A stretch of 59,011 nt of DNA from Welwitschia mirabilis. Taxonomy: Eukaryota; Gnetophyta; Gnetopsida; Welwitschiales. The notes beneath the pieces are model-generated. The model made no database searches. It was not told the DNA's origin and was given only the letters and a program-made list of their open reading frames with translations. Positions within the stretch are counted from its first letter, which is position 1. Each line of letters starts with the position of its first letter. Where the stretch lies: NCBI GenBank assembly GCA_051453625.1, contig JBOZIK010000001.1, positions 221,316,855 through 221,375,865 on the forward strand, written 5' to 3'. The position numbers and the translations under genes are program-made. Positions 33,448-44,693 of the stretch are shown in pieces.

Positions 33448-35489
33448 ATGACAAGAAGAAAAGTAGTGGAAACCTTCATGGATAAGGAAGAAGCCTCAAA
33501 ATAATTAATATCATAATATGAACCCTTGGATATTAGAATAGACATAAAAAAAGATTTAGAACTTGGTCTAGAAACTCAATTATTATAGAAAGAACCCTTG
33601 GATATTAGAAGAGACATAAATATAAGCTCATGGTTATTTTATTCCTCTTGGTGGAAAAATGATAGTATAGCTTATTCAACCTATTTTGATCTAGTGGTAA
33701 GAGAGTTTTATGCAAATATACATGAAATTGATGATAGTACGAGTGCATTTCAAACTCAAGTTAGTGGCACAAATTTACATATTATTATGAGTTTTATCAA
33801 TTTAGTGCTTATCATAAATGACATAAATGTTCCATAGTTTTATAGTTATTCATGTAAAAAAATATTTAGTCCTAGAATTATCAATGTGTCTTAGCATCAA
33901 ATGAGTAGTGTTTTGTTTAGGCATAGTAGAATGAACTTTCTTAAAGATATTGAGAGAAAGATATAACACCTGATGCCTTAATTCTTAATTTGGTAACATT
34001 ATATGATATTTTAATTAGAGGAAACAACTATAGTTACTACAAACCCATGTAGACTTTTATTGTATATTGTTTACTCACTAGTTTTTAAATAGATTTGGGT
34101 TTTATTCTGTGGATGAATTGTCTCACTATTTCATAAGGAATAGACCTTAGGCCATCCTTCTCTTATTAGCCTAATCATTAGTAATGCAAATATTTTAGTA
34201 CCACATGTTAACCTAATTCATCAAAAGAAATCATTAGCAGAATTCAGCGGAAAGTAAAAAGCACTAGTAATACTAGGTGAGGAAATAAGCAGGAGATCAT
34301 AGATTTAGAGATCATTTTCTAGTGCTACTCATAGCTCTTCTTTAGAGAAAAAAGGATTAAAGCTAATTCCAAAAGTGGTTAGCAAAATTAGGAATCAACA
34401 AAAAGTTGGGAATCCAATGCAAGTAAATGCAAGGCATTAATAAAGAATTGGGAATCCATAAGGACTCCCACATGGCTAGACTCAAAGAGGAGTTAGAAGA
34501 AGAGGAAATAAGTCCTTTAGCTTCATTTTGCATAATTTTTAACTTAACCAAGACAGTAGACAATAAATCTTTAAAAGAGTCTTATAGAGATGACCCACAA
34601 ACTTAGGAGAAGTACTAGACTTTCATAGAGGTACATGTGTAAAGGGATCGATAGGCTCTAGGTCCTTCACAGTAGAGCCTGGCATAGTAGGAGATAGAGT
34701 TTAAGAGCTTGAATGCATCACTTTTTATCTTTTATCATCCTTGTTGTAAGATTCCATTCTATCATCTTACATAACTATCATCACCACCATGCGCACCTTC
34801 TTCACCTCCAGTGTATTTATCATCACCACCATCTTTCTATATAAAATTAATTCAGGTTCTTTACGATAAAGGCTAACATAGCAAGAGATAGAATCTGAGA
34901 GATTAGATATACCACCTCTTATATTTTATCATCCTTATTGCAACATTTCAGTTTGTCATCCTACACAACTGTCATCACTATCNNNNNNNNCTTCTCGACC
35001 TCTAATGTATTCACCATTAGCATCCCTATCCATATAGAATCAATTTAGGTAGAACTACTTTCATCTAGGTATATACCATCATTATTTGTAGAGACTACCA
35101 CTACTATTTTCTTTAGGACTTCTATCACTCATAAAACATATCAACATATGAGAAGATATGTTTTTGAGGCCTTGAAAAAACATCAAAATGCCCCTCTAAG
35201 AAGAGGAACACATCACCTTCTATCTTCTTATCATCATATACCTAGCTAACCTCTACCACTCATATTAGCGATGATAGTAATGAAAAATACCAAGATGATC
35301 ATTACATGACTGCTTCAGTTCTCAGTGACTAAAGCCTTTTCTAATCCTTAAAAAGAAGGAGAACTATATAGCAAATCATTAATAGATCAGTTGGACACTG
35401 CAACATTCAAGTTAAGATACTTTATTAGGATTGGCGTTCTTGATTATGAGATTTTAAATTGGATCCATGAGTGTCATCATCTCTATTAA
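33448..35489 (+). pseudogene. ORF2 of the inner element, putative plant transposon protein domain-like
   Basis: It starts at the ATG at 33,448 (MTRRKVVETFMDKEEA). An open piece (33,598-33,837) holds YFDLVVREFYANIHEID, with VREFYAN at 33,697-33,717. FYAN followed ~20 residues later by an [IV]xxxxIN(x)L-type segment is what I recall for the 'putative plant transposon protein' domain. A serine/proline-rich region (about 34,740-35,060) carries a 194 bp tandem duplication. The C-terminus reads GVLDYEILNWIHECHHLY and stops at 35,489. The outer copy has the same start and end. It occupies the place of pol and of the env-position ORF of Sireviruses; its function is unknown. Stops and frame breaks make it a pseudogene. 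Confidence 0.72.
34665..35060 (+). repeat. 194 bp tandem duplication inside ORF2 of the inner element
   Basis: CATCTTACATAACTATCATC (34,763) and CATCCTACACAACTGTCATC (34,957) lie 194 bp apart, and similarity extends on both sides (AGAGATAGA, TTTTATCATCCTT). The second copy contains an 8-N gap (34,983-34,990). The period is not a multiple of three, so it is not a reading-frame-conserving repeat as it stands. Confidence 0.75.
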
Positions 35490-36590
35490 TAATTACTAAT
35501 TGATATTTTTATAGACATTTGTGTTGTTTAATATTTTTCTATCATTCTATCTTGTTAATACATGCCTTATGTTTGGTACATTTCTCATTCTTAATATTGT
35601 TCTTTTATTGACACAGTTTTAAATATGCAATACTCTAATTATTTGGTGATTAACTGCATTGATATGATGATAGCACATTTTTTTACTTACTCTAATGTTT
35701 ATTAATTATCATTTCTATGGGTACATTATTTCTGATATAATATTGGACATAATTAAATTTCATGCTCTAAAATATGGAACATTACCATTAGTATATTTTA
35801 ATTGGGAGATTGTCAGTTTTTATGGTTCATTTTTCATTCATATGTAAATGGAAAATATAATGACTTATTATCTTTTCTTGTGTATTTTNNNNNNNNNNNN
35901 NNNNNNNNNNNNNNNNNNNNNNNNNNNNNNNNNNNNNNNNNNNNNNNNNNNNNNNNNNNNNNNNNNNNNNNNNNNNNNNNNNNNNNNNNNNNNNNNNNNN
36001 NNNNNNNNNNNNNNNNNNNNNNNNNNNNNNNNNNNNNNNNNNNNNNNNNNNNNNNNNNNNNNNNNNNNNNNNNNNNNNNNNNNNNNNNNNNNNNNNNNNN
36101 NNNNNNNNNNNNNNNNNNNNNNNNNNNNNNNNNNNNNNNNNNNNNNNNNNNNNNNNNNNNNNNNNNNNNNNNNNNNNNNNNNNNNNNNNNNNNNNNNNNN
36201 NNNNNNNNNNNNNNNNNNNNNNNNNNNNNNNNNNNNNNNNNNNNNNNNNNNNNNNNNNNNNNNNNNNNNNNNNNNNNNNNNNNNNNNNNNNNNNNNNNNN
36301 NNNNNNNNNNNNNNNNNNNNNNNNNNNNNNNNNNNNNNNNNNNNNNNNNNNNNNNNNNNNNNNNNNNNNNNNNNNNNNNNNNNNNNNNNNNNNNNNNNNN
36401 NNNNNNNNNNNNNNNNNNNNNNNNNNNNNNNNNNNNNNNNNNNNNNNNNNNNNNNNNNNNNNNNNNNNNNNNNNNNNNNNNNNNNNNNNNNNNNNNNNNN
36501 NNNNNNNNNNNNNNNNNNNNNNNNNNNNNNNNNNNNNNNNNNNNNNNNNNNNNNNNNNNNNNNNNNNNNNNNNNNNNNNNNNNNNNNNNN
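35490..36590 (+). other. ORF2-to-LTR tail of the inner element, mostly gap
   Basis: 35,490-35,888 aligns with the outer tail (11,887-12,499 on -). 35,889-36,790 is N. By comparison with the other LTRs, the polypurine tract and first ~200 bp of the 3' LTR lie in this gap. Confidence 0.65.
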
Positions 36591-38055
36591 NNNNNNNNNN
36601 NNNNNNNNNNNNNNNNNNNNNNNNNNNNNNNNNNNNNNNNNNNNNNNNNNNNNNNNNNNNNNNNNNNNNNNNNNNNNNNNNNNNNNNNNNNNNNNNNNNN
36701 NNNNNNNNNNNNNNNNNNNNNNNNNNNNNNNNNNNNNNNNNNNNNNNNNNNNNNNNNNNNNNNNNNNNNNNNNNNNNNNNNNNNNNNNNNAAATTAAAGA
36801 TGTCTTAAGTTAAAACATCTAGAAAGTTAAAGACTTCTCATGTGTACTAAAGTTTGAATCATAGGCTAAAAGATAATTAAGTTAAAGTTTGAACCTAACC
36901 CAGATAAAGACATCTACATATTTGAAGACATCTATTAAACTAAAATAGGTAATAGAGTCAATTTGATTATTGACTAGTATCTTAGATTTTAGATGAGATA
37001 TGAACTTGTACATCATGGATTCATGATCACAAAGGTTTAAGGATACTACAAAGAAAATTTCACCAAAATATGGGCAATTTGACTAGAGATGTCTATAAAG
37101 TGAAGACGCCTAAAGTGAAGGCATTTACGAAATTGAAGAGATCTTGGACTAATGTTCACATTGATTAAAACCGAAGTTACACACTCAAAGCATAGATGTT
37201 AGCTCTACATTGCACAATAGTTACAGAATCAAATGATTACCTTTTAAGATAAAACAATTAGATCCTTTTCAAGCTTATAAAGCCTTAATGTCATGATTCT
37301 AAAAAGAACTTTTGGCACTTTATTGAATCAAACATATATACAAATATTCAATGCATAAATAAAGGAAACCTCTCATGAAGAAATTAAAGGATTCATTAGC
37401 AAAGAGCTACCATTGCTAACATAATTCTCTCTTGGATCTTCATTGTTGTCATTCTTTATTCATACTTGTATTTATAGCAACAACATCAAGGAGCTTAAAT
37501 CTTTAACAAAGTAATATCTTTAGGATTATTATTGTATTGTATTTTTGGTCTACATTTTGGAATATCTTATTATTAAATATTGTTATAATGCCCAATTTTA
37601 AAATATCAAATACCTTGTACAGCATCCATTTAGGGGTGTGCATTTGATATTATGCTTTTAGGCACTTGTTTGATATAAGGTTATTGGTGATCTAAAAAAC
37701 CACTATTCCCTTGTGAGGGAGAGAGTGTTTCCTTATGAGGAGATTCTTACTATTATGAAGGTTTGTAATGCACCTATGAAAACCCTTATTCCCTTGAGAG
37801 GGAGAGAGTACTACCTTGCAAGGGAACTATCATTTATTATAAGATTGGTGTTGTGTTAGAAAAATACTATTTATTACCGATCAAGAATATCTAGAGATTT
37901 GAGTAGAAGCTATACTCTATGTATGAAAGTACTCAAGGTGGAGAACCACATTATCTCAGAGGTGTATTGTTATTGTATATTTTCATTTTGTTATTAGTTT
38001 AAATTTTATTTGTTGGAACTCATTCACTCCTCTCCTCTAAGTTTAATTGATCTCA
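36591..38055 (+). repeat. 3' LTR of the inner element (start hidden in gap)
   Basis: Visible from 36,791 to 38,055, ending GATCTCA. It aligns along its length with the outer LTRs in reverse orientation. The start is estimated from the length missing relative to 29,363-29,563. Confidence 0.88.
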
Positions 38056-38798
38056 AATTATTCTATATTTTATTTGATAAATGAAGTGCTAAAATTTCTT
38101 CTTTAATTTGTGATGTTGAGGCTTTATAAGATTGAGTAAGATCTAGTAATTTGAGCTTGAAAGATATCTATTTAACTTTCTAATCACTACGTAATAGATA
38201 AGAAACATCTAAATGTCAGGTGAATAACTTTGATTTTAATCAATGTAAACTTTATTTTGAGATGTCTTTAATTTTGTAGACATCTACAAATAATTAGATG
38301 TATTTACCTTATAGAAGTCTTTAGTTAGCTTGTCTAGATGTTAATCACATTTCCTTTATAGTATCCCTGGACCTCTGTAATCATGAATTTATAATGTACT
38401 AGTTCATAGATTACTTGAAATCCAAGATATTAGTCAAACATAAAATTGACTCTATTACCTATTTTAGCTTAGTATAGACTCTTAAAATATGTAGATTCCT
38501 TCATTTGTATTAGGTTCAACTTTTGAATTACTTAGTTTTTAGTCTATGACTTGATTTTGGTACATCTAAGATATCGTCAACTTTGTAGATGTCCTCACTT
38601 AAGAAATCTTTAATCTTCTAGATATCTTCAACTAATTGATCTTGTAGTTTTAGCATCTAATCCTTTTCATGAGATGTTGTCTTGGAAGATTCATTATGAT
38701 CTAGTATCTATCAAGGTTTTATATCCTTATAACAACCTATCTATATAATTACATAAAATATTTAAAAAGTGGAATCATCCAAATTAGATTTACTAATA
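38056..38798 (-). repeat. 5' LTR of the outer element, 5' half
   Basis: It aligns with 10,970-11,872 of the 3' LTR (excluding the duplicated gap flank) and begins, on -, with TATTAGTAAATC. It contains the 26-nt inverted repeat AGATGTCT-N10-AGACATCT at 38,260-38,285. Confidence 0.9.
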
Positions 38799-38803
38799 GA
38801 GTT
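38799..38803. repeat. Target-site duplication GAGTT, right side of outer element
   Basis: Exact match to 10,254-10,258. Confidence 0.9.
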
Positions 38804-38936
38804 AAAATCTAGAACATTTAGGTTTGATGTATAATTAATGAACAATAATATTTTATTCATAATTAATATTACTATGATATTTTTTTATGTTAATGAATCC
38901 ATGTGTAGTATTTCATTTTACTATTTAGTAGGAGAG

Positions 38937-39251
38937 TGTAATTTATTATTGATAGTAGTGGGTTACATTTCTTATCATTAGTGAGCAATCCTAGACTAGT
39001 AGTCAAAGGTAAAGGCGTGGACTATGACCTAAGCCATTCTTTTGGGATCCTTGAGGGTTAACCAAGGTTGTCATTAATTAGATCCACCTAGCCTATCCAC
39101 CTCCACCTTATTCCATAGGCTTAAATAACTTAATGAAAAGATATAATTCATATATTTGAGTCACATCCATTAACAGCATTTTACTAGTTGTGCTTACTTA
39201 CATTTAGCATCTTAACACACTCCTTTATAATTGTGAATTTGTAACATTACA
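38937..39251 (-). repeat. Probable 3' LTR of a second gypsy element
   Basis: It aligns with 48,420-48,734 in the same orientation; for example CTTAACACACTCCTTTATAA occurs in both. On - it starts TGTAATGTTAC, preceded by a purine-rich AACAAGGGAA, the arrangement of polypurine tract then LTR. It lies immediately after the integrase end of the - strand gypsy pol. The inner end is uncertain because weaker similarity may extend further left. Confidence 0.65.
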
Positions 39252-39265
39252 TTCCCTTGTTCTTA

Positions 39266-40316
39266 ATTATCATTCTTTTCCTCAAGTAGAATTTCTATGA
39301 AGGCATTATCATCTAGATTATTTTCTGTATTATCTATGAAACATAATAGAGAAAAAATATTGTACATTAAGAGATACACTAGAAGATGAAAAACTAGCAT
39401 ATCAAGATTTATTAAAATATTTAGGGACAGTATCCTCTATATACTTCCTATTTTCCCAGTTTTATTGATTATAATGGGTTCATTAGATAAGTACTTCCTT
39501 TACATTCTTATTTCTCAAATTTTTGTTCTAGTATCTAGGACCTTTTAAAGCTGAACAACAAAGGTCAAGTTGGATTTTAGCATAATGTGCTATTAGTTCA
39601 TGGTATAATCATAGGTCTTATCCTCCAGTAAGGATTTAATGTACTCATATGAAAGACTAGATGAATCCCTAATATTCATAGAGGTAGTTCTAATTTGTAA
39701 GCTAGGTTTCCTATTCTTTTAATAATCTTAAATAGACCACAATATCATGGGACTAGCTTGCTACATNNNNNNNNNNNNNNNNNNNNNNNNNNNNNNNNNN
39801 NNNNNNNNNNNNNNNNNNNNNNNNNNNNNNNNNNNNNNNNNNNNNNNNNCTTAATCTTTAGTATTACTTGTTTGCCAACCTAGAATATGTTAGTCTCATG
39901 TTTATAATTGTAATATTCTTATACCAATCTTAAATAACCTATAAATGTCTCTTTACTCTATTAATTGTTTCTTCCATGGATTTTATCTTGGATGATGTAG
40001 CTCTTTCTATACTTTGGAAAGGGTTGAATCATGTAACAAGGGTAAAATAGTTCTTGCCATATATTACTTCAAATGATGAATACTAAATTAAGGTATAAAA
40101 GATCTGACTATAAGAAAACTTTGCTAGGTGCAATTAGTTCTTTCATTATTTAAGTTTTCTAGCCAAATAGCATTGTAAGGTATCTTTCAAAATATGATTA
40201 ACCCTTTTTGTTTAATCATCTATTTCTAGGTGATATGTAGTAATAAAACTAAGCTTGGTAACCAAGTGATGGAAGAAACTTTATAAAAACTTAGATAAGA
40301 ATTTAGGATCTCAGTT
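39266..40316 (-). pseudogene. Integrase C-terminal half of the second gypsy element
   Basis: On -, from the gap at 40,317 leftward, it reads KFLSKFL, then LVTKLSFITTYHLEIDD and TKRVNHILKDTLQCYL. This matches the second half of a gypsy integrase core (usually KFxSxFWxxLxxxxGTKLxxSTAYHPxTDGQTERVN). Further left, an integrase C-terminal region is highly degenerate and contains an 83-N gap (39,767-39,849). There are many stops. Confidence 0.8.
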
Positions 40317-40921
40317 NNNNNNNNNNNNNNNNNNNNNNNNNNNNNNNNNNNNNNNNNNNNNNNNNNNNNNNNNNNNNNNNNNNNNNNNNNNNNNNNNNNN
40401 NNNNNNNNNNNNNNNNNNNNNNNNNNNNNNNNNNNNNNNNNNNNNNNNNNNNNNNNNNNNNNNNNNNNNNNNNNNNNNNNNNNNNNNNNNNNNNNNNNNN
40501 NNNNNNNNNNNNNNNNNNNNNNNNNNNNNNNNNNNNNNNNNNNNNNNNNNNNNNNNNNNNNNNNNNNNNNNNNNNNNNNNNNNNNNNNNNNNNNNNNNNN
40601 NNNNNNNNNNNNNNNNNNNNNNNNNNNNNNNNNNNNNNNNNNNNNNNNNNNNNNNNNNNNNNNNNNNNNNNNNNNNNNNNNNNNNNNNNNNNNNNNNNNN
40701 NNNNNNNNNNNNNNNNNNNNNNNNNNNNNNNNNNNNNNNNNNNNNNNNNNNNNNNNNNNNNNNNNNNNNNNNNNNNNNNNNNNNNNNNNNNNNNNNNNNN
40801 NNNNNNNNNNNNNNNNNNNNNNNNNNNNNNNNNNNNNNNNNNNNNNNNNNNNNNNNNNNNNNNNNNNNNNNNNNNNNNNNNNNNNNNNNNNNNNNNNNNN
40901 NNNNNNNNNNNNNNNNNNNNN
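40317..40921. other. Assembly gap within the second gypsy pol
   Basis: 605 N. By position it should hold the first half of the integrase core and its zinc finger. Confidence 0.8.
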
Positions 40922-41399
40922 TTGATTAACCTATCTACATTTAAAATATATATATATCATATTGTTTGTTAGTAAGAAGTAATCTAGTAATGAAATATAT
41001 AGATATTAAAGTAATGTAGTAATGAAATATATAGATATTTCTTTTCATTTCCACTTTAGTACTTCTAATGGTTGAAGAAATCTAATGGGTTTTCCCTAAT
41101 CAATCTTCATCTACTAGCATATGGGATAATTACAAATGTACTCTTTTAGATCTATGTTTTTTCTACGATAGAATTAATTCTTTTCAACTAGTACTAATTT
41201 CAAATAAATATGATATGTCTTATATAAGAAGCCTTATGTAATTCAGACATTACCTTCTTTCTTCATTAACCCTGTGAACTATAAAGACATTATTATTTTA
41301 GCAAGTATCCATTCCATGAGAGTATGTATATATCAACTTCTTTTTTTTGTTGGATCACTAGTATATATCTTTAAAGTATGGGTCATTGGTTATGGACTC

Positions 41400-41880
41400 A
41401 TTAAAAAAAGTGAATAGATCAGATGTGACGGCTATGACTAACATGCACCACATTTTTCTCAGGGCATCTATAACTTTGTTCTTCTTTCCTGCAGTGTATT
41501 ATAGTTTAAAGTTATATTCTGCAAGTAGTTCATCCCATCTTCGTTATCACATGTTTAGAAGAGAGTATTTTTAGAAATGTTCTAAGTCTTTTAAATATAT
41601 TTTAAGTAAGAACTTTTCCCCTACTAGATAATGTCTCTAAAACTTTAGTGCATGCACAATAACCAGGAGTTCAAGATCATGGATGGAGTAGTTATTATTA
41701 TGTTGGTTTAGTTTTTGGAATTTGTAAGTAATGAATTAATCATTCTAACTTAGTATAGCTCCTGTAACTTGAGTGGAAGCATCTATAATGATAATAAATG
41801 CTTTGTTAATATTTTTAATCTTAGGGATAGGTGTAGTAATAACTAATGACCTTAGTTAAAAAAATGATTCTTTGCCTTTT
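41400..41880 (-). pseudogene. RNase H of the second gypsy element
   Basis: On - it reads KAFIIIIDASTQVTGAIL (the DAS catalytic aspartate is present), later YSIHDLELLVIVHALKF with the expected E, and RHYLVGEKFLL. This is the standard gypsy RNase H order. Frames shift several times and stops are present. 40,922-41,399 is the degenerate connection toward integrase. Confidence 0.82.
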
Positions 41881-42600
41881 TCATCAAAGTTGAATGTAGA
41901 TGTAAATTTGGTTAAACCTGTAAGTGGCATTATGAACTACAAGAAACCTTGAATGAATTTTCAATAAAAGCCAGCTAGCCCTAGAAAGCTCCAAACTTGC
42001 ATTAGCATCTTTTAATTCTAGTCATTCCCTTATGATGTATACTTTGGTTAGATTAGTTACAATCCCTTTACTAAAAATGACATATCTTAAGAAACTAATT
42101 TTTGTTTGGAAAAATTCACATTTACTTAGTTTAGCTTTGAATTCATGTTGAGCAAAGACATGTAGAACTTATTTAAGATGTATAACATGGTTGTCTTGGC
42201 ATTCAAAGTACACTAAGATATTATTCAAGAATACAACCATGAACTTGTCTAGGTAAGATCAAAGATGTCATTCATCAAACTCATAAAAGTAGCAAAAGCA
42301 TTTATTAATCAAAAGGATATTACTAAACACTCATAGTATTCATATCTTATTCTAAAGGTAGTCTTATAAATATTTTCTTCTTTGATGTATATTTGATGGT
42401 ATCTAGACTTTAAGTTAATCTTTGAGAAGAATTTGGCTCCTTAAATTTGATCAAATAAATCATTAATTCTTGGTAAAGGAAACCTATTTTTTATGGTTAT
42501 CCTATTTAGTTACCTATAATTAATGTGGAGTCACAAGATACCATCCTTTTATTCATAAAGAGTAAATTATATTCTTAAGATAACACACTAGGACACATCT
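41881..42600 (-). pseudogene. Reverse transcriptase of the second gypsy element
   Basis: On - it reads NRFPLPRINDLFDQI, GAKFFSKINLKSRYHQIYIK, KTTFRIRYEYYE and FATFMSLMNDIF, in the order expected for gypsy RT fingers and palm. The word equivalent to FSKIDLRSGYHQ has N for the catalytic first D. Stops occur in most segments. The clade is not resolved from this. Confidence 0.88.
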
Positions 42601-43330
42601 TACCTTCCAAGAGTAGTTATTTAATTTGTAGTTTTAATTCTATTACTAATAACTAATAGGAAGCTTGTGTTATTGATTGTGCTCTGGAAATTAGATCAAT
42701 GACATGTTATACTTTTTTCTTTGATGGTAAAATATTAGAATATTCAAACACACTACAAAATTCTTATAGTTATAGTTATAATATAGAGTTTTCTTTATAT
42801 CATTGTACCTAAATCATGGCAATGAATACCTATTTTCTTTTAATAACTTTAGTAATCTATTTTGGTGAGGTTAAGAATATCCTTCTATTTTCTCCATCCT
42901 CCTTCAAGATTTATTCTTCAAATGAAATCATTCATACTAGATTGCATTAGTAAAAATTAATTCCTACATTGTATCTAACTAAGAAAGAAATTCCTAAAAT
43001 AGCATGATATTCTCCTATGTTAAAAACGTATAACTTATCTCTAAAGTCCAAGTTATGAATGGTATAATTAATGAGAGTAACAGTTCCATCTTGCATGGGG
43101 AAACTACCTCTTATAATTCCTATTATGGTTTTTTATTCCTTGAAAGGAGTAATGTTTAATTTATAGAACAGTATTAGAGAGACAAAATTGTAGGAGAAGC
43201 ATCACTATCTACTAGAAATAAAACAAAGAAGGGTGAAATTTGACCATGTAATTATAAAGAAGAATATTTTTTATGAGTCATACCTATCTAAATAGTAGCA
43301 TATAATCTTTTAATAGGTAGGGATGAACTT
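42601..43330 (-). pseudogene. Protease and RT lead-in of the second gypsy element
   Basis: This lies between the gag knuckle and RT, so the protease should be here. I see coding-like but heavily broken sequence and no secure DSG word. The call is by position. Confidence 0.45.
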
Positions 43331-44400
43331 TATAAGGCTTGAGGCTAATTGTTGTGAAGAATTCTTGGTTCTTGAGCTCTATATGGATAATTCCTGATAA
43401 TAAATCCTTTCTTACGGCACTCGTGGTAGGTGATGTTGGTCCTAAATGTGTCATGAGCTAGTGGTATGTTTATTGAATTGGATCTATTCATCTAAGGGTT
43501 GTGAAAGTCATTCTATAAATTGTCTTATCATTAAAGGTAGTGTTTTATCTTATAATAGACATCTTCAATTGATTTAATTTCCAAGGTTCAAAGGATACTT
43601 TAGTGTTTGGGTGATAGTATGTTGATGAAACTATTAATCAACTTATTCTTTGAGAAATTCTTTTAATATTTTCTAAGGAACTAAAAATTGAACTAGTGTT
43701 TATAAAATGGATATTTTTCAAGATGCAGGCATGAGAATTTCATCATTTGATCTTCTATGAAATCCTTAGGGATAAATTTCCTTTTTGAATTCCTTCATGT
43801 GTTTCAAGGTACTTTATGAGGATATTTATTCTAGCATTAAGATCACCATTCTTATGCATTCCTTATAGAGAAAGCGAAAATGTTTCATATATTTGTTATA
43901 ATGGAATATTTTAGAGGTTAAAATAATTTTCAATCTACTATAGCCATGAAGTAAATTCTTAACTTTTTCCAGCTTTTCCTTCATATGTTTTAAGGCATAT
44001 CTTTTGGTGATTTCTCTCCTTCTCATTGTTCTATATTAGATCTGCTTGCTGGACTAAATAGAAAGACTTAATAATTAATCTCTATATTTAGTAACCCCAT
44101 CTAGAGATTTTAAAGGTTAACTACAGCACATGATGTGTTTTTCCCTGATGTGAAGGATTAATTTTGGGATTTCCTAGGGGTTTTTTGAATGGATCATTCT
44201 TCTAAGTAAGAGAGAAGGTTATTGAGCCTATTAGTAAGAAGTTCATTCTGAGAGTGAATGTGGTCTAATTATGTCTCTATCTCATCCATTCTTCCATTTA
44301 CCTTTATTCTATAATGTGTGAGTTGGTTCTACATCCTTTTGAACTAATACACCTGTTCGTTTTTACCTTTTCTCTAAGATTATTTCTCCCCTTTTCTCAT
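43331..44400 (-). pseudogene. gag of the second gypsy element
   Basis: Near 43,430-43,380 on - a decayed zinc knuckle is read as YHECRKKGFIIRNY, equivalent to C-x2-C-x4-H-x4-C with the outer cysteines now tyrosines and H now F. Upstream, toward 44,340, coding-like pieces such as QNELLTNRLNNLLSYLEE suggest the coiled-coil N-terminal part of gag. Many stops. The start could not be fixed. Confidence 0.6.
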
Positions 44401-44693
44401 GAAGTATTATGCATTTTTATAGTAAAGTCGAAAGGATTAGGTACTTCTAACTAAATGATGATTACTAAATTAGTTAATAGTTATCATAATTACCATTAAT
44501 GAAGTGGGTTTTACTAGTGGTAACTATCAAAAAACTGTGACATCAGAAATGAATCACAAAGAAAGCATGGATTCTGAGTGAAAAAGGATGACATCGAGTA
44601 GGGAAGTGCAATATTAATAATCCTTAGTTAAGCATTCTAAAGTAAGGCAGAAATAACTAAAGCTAGCCAAGGAGTATAGAGGCATCAGGGTTA
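44401..44693. other. Leader-like sequence upstream of the second gypsy gag
   Basis: AT-rich, no reading frame. It would be the 5' untranslated region of the - strand gypsy element or part of the minisatellite-bearing unit to its right. Confidence 0.4.

Larger units (their letters stand above)
29363..38055 (+). mobile_element. Inner non-autonomous Sirevirus-like element, sister of the outer one
   Basis: About 8.7 kb on +, inserted in the 5' LTR of the outer element. Order: 5' LTR (29,363-30,056, internally deleted), primer site, gag (30,109-~32,500), intron-like spacer (32,716-33,425), ORF2 (33,448-35,489), tail, 3' LTR (ending 38,055). Integrase, RT and RNase H are absent. The three large gaps (31,837-32,323; 32,587-32,686; 35,889-36,790) are too small or wrongly placed to hide them, and ~200 bp of the last gap is LTR. 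It shares every feature with the outer copy, so the missing pol is a family property and not damage to one copy. Confidence 0.88.
10259..38798 (-). mobile_element. Outer non-autonomous Sirevirus-like LTR retrotransposon (nested host)
   Basis: One element on the - strand, flanked by GAGTT on both sides. From its own 5' end it reads: 5' LTR (38,798-38,056 plus 29,362-28,653, split by the inner element), tRNA-iMet-type primer site, gag (28,604-26,855), an intron-like spacer split by the Tekay element, ORF2 (14,633-12,500), a ~0.6 kb tail, polypurine tract, 3' LTR (11,872-10,259). Removing the two insertions and one copy of each duplication leaves about 8.6 kb, including an 850-N gap and a 100-N gap. 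No integrase, RT or RNase H is visible. The retained pieces leave no room for a normal ~3 kb pol except possibly inside ORF2's gap, which is flanked by ORF2 sequence. The sister copy on + has the same order. Confidence 0.88.

Noticed and set aside
35802-36813. Two long + frames across 35,889-36,790
   Set aside because: Almost entirely N. The flanks are the element tail and the LTR.
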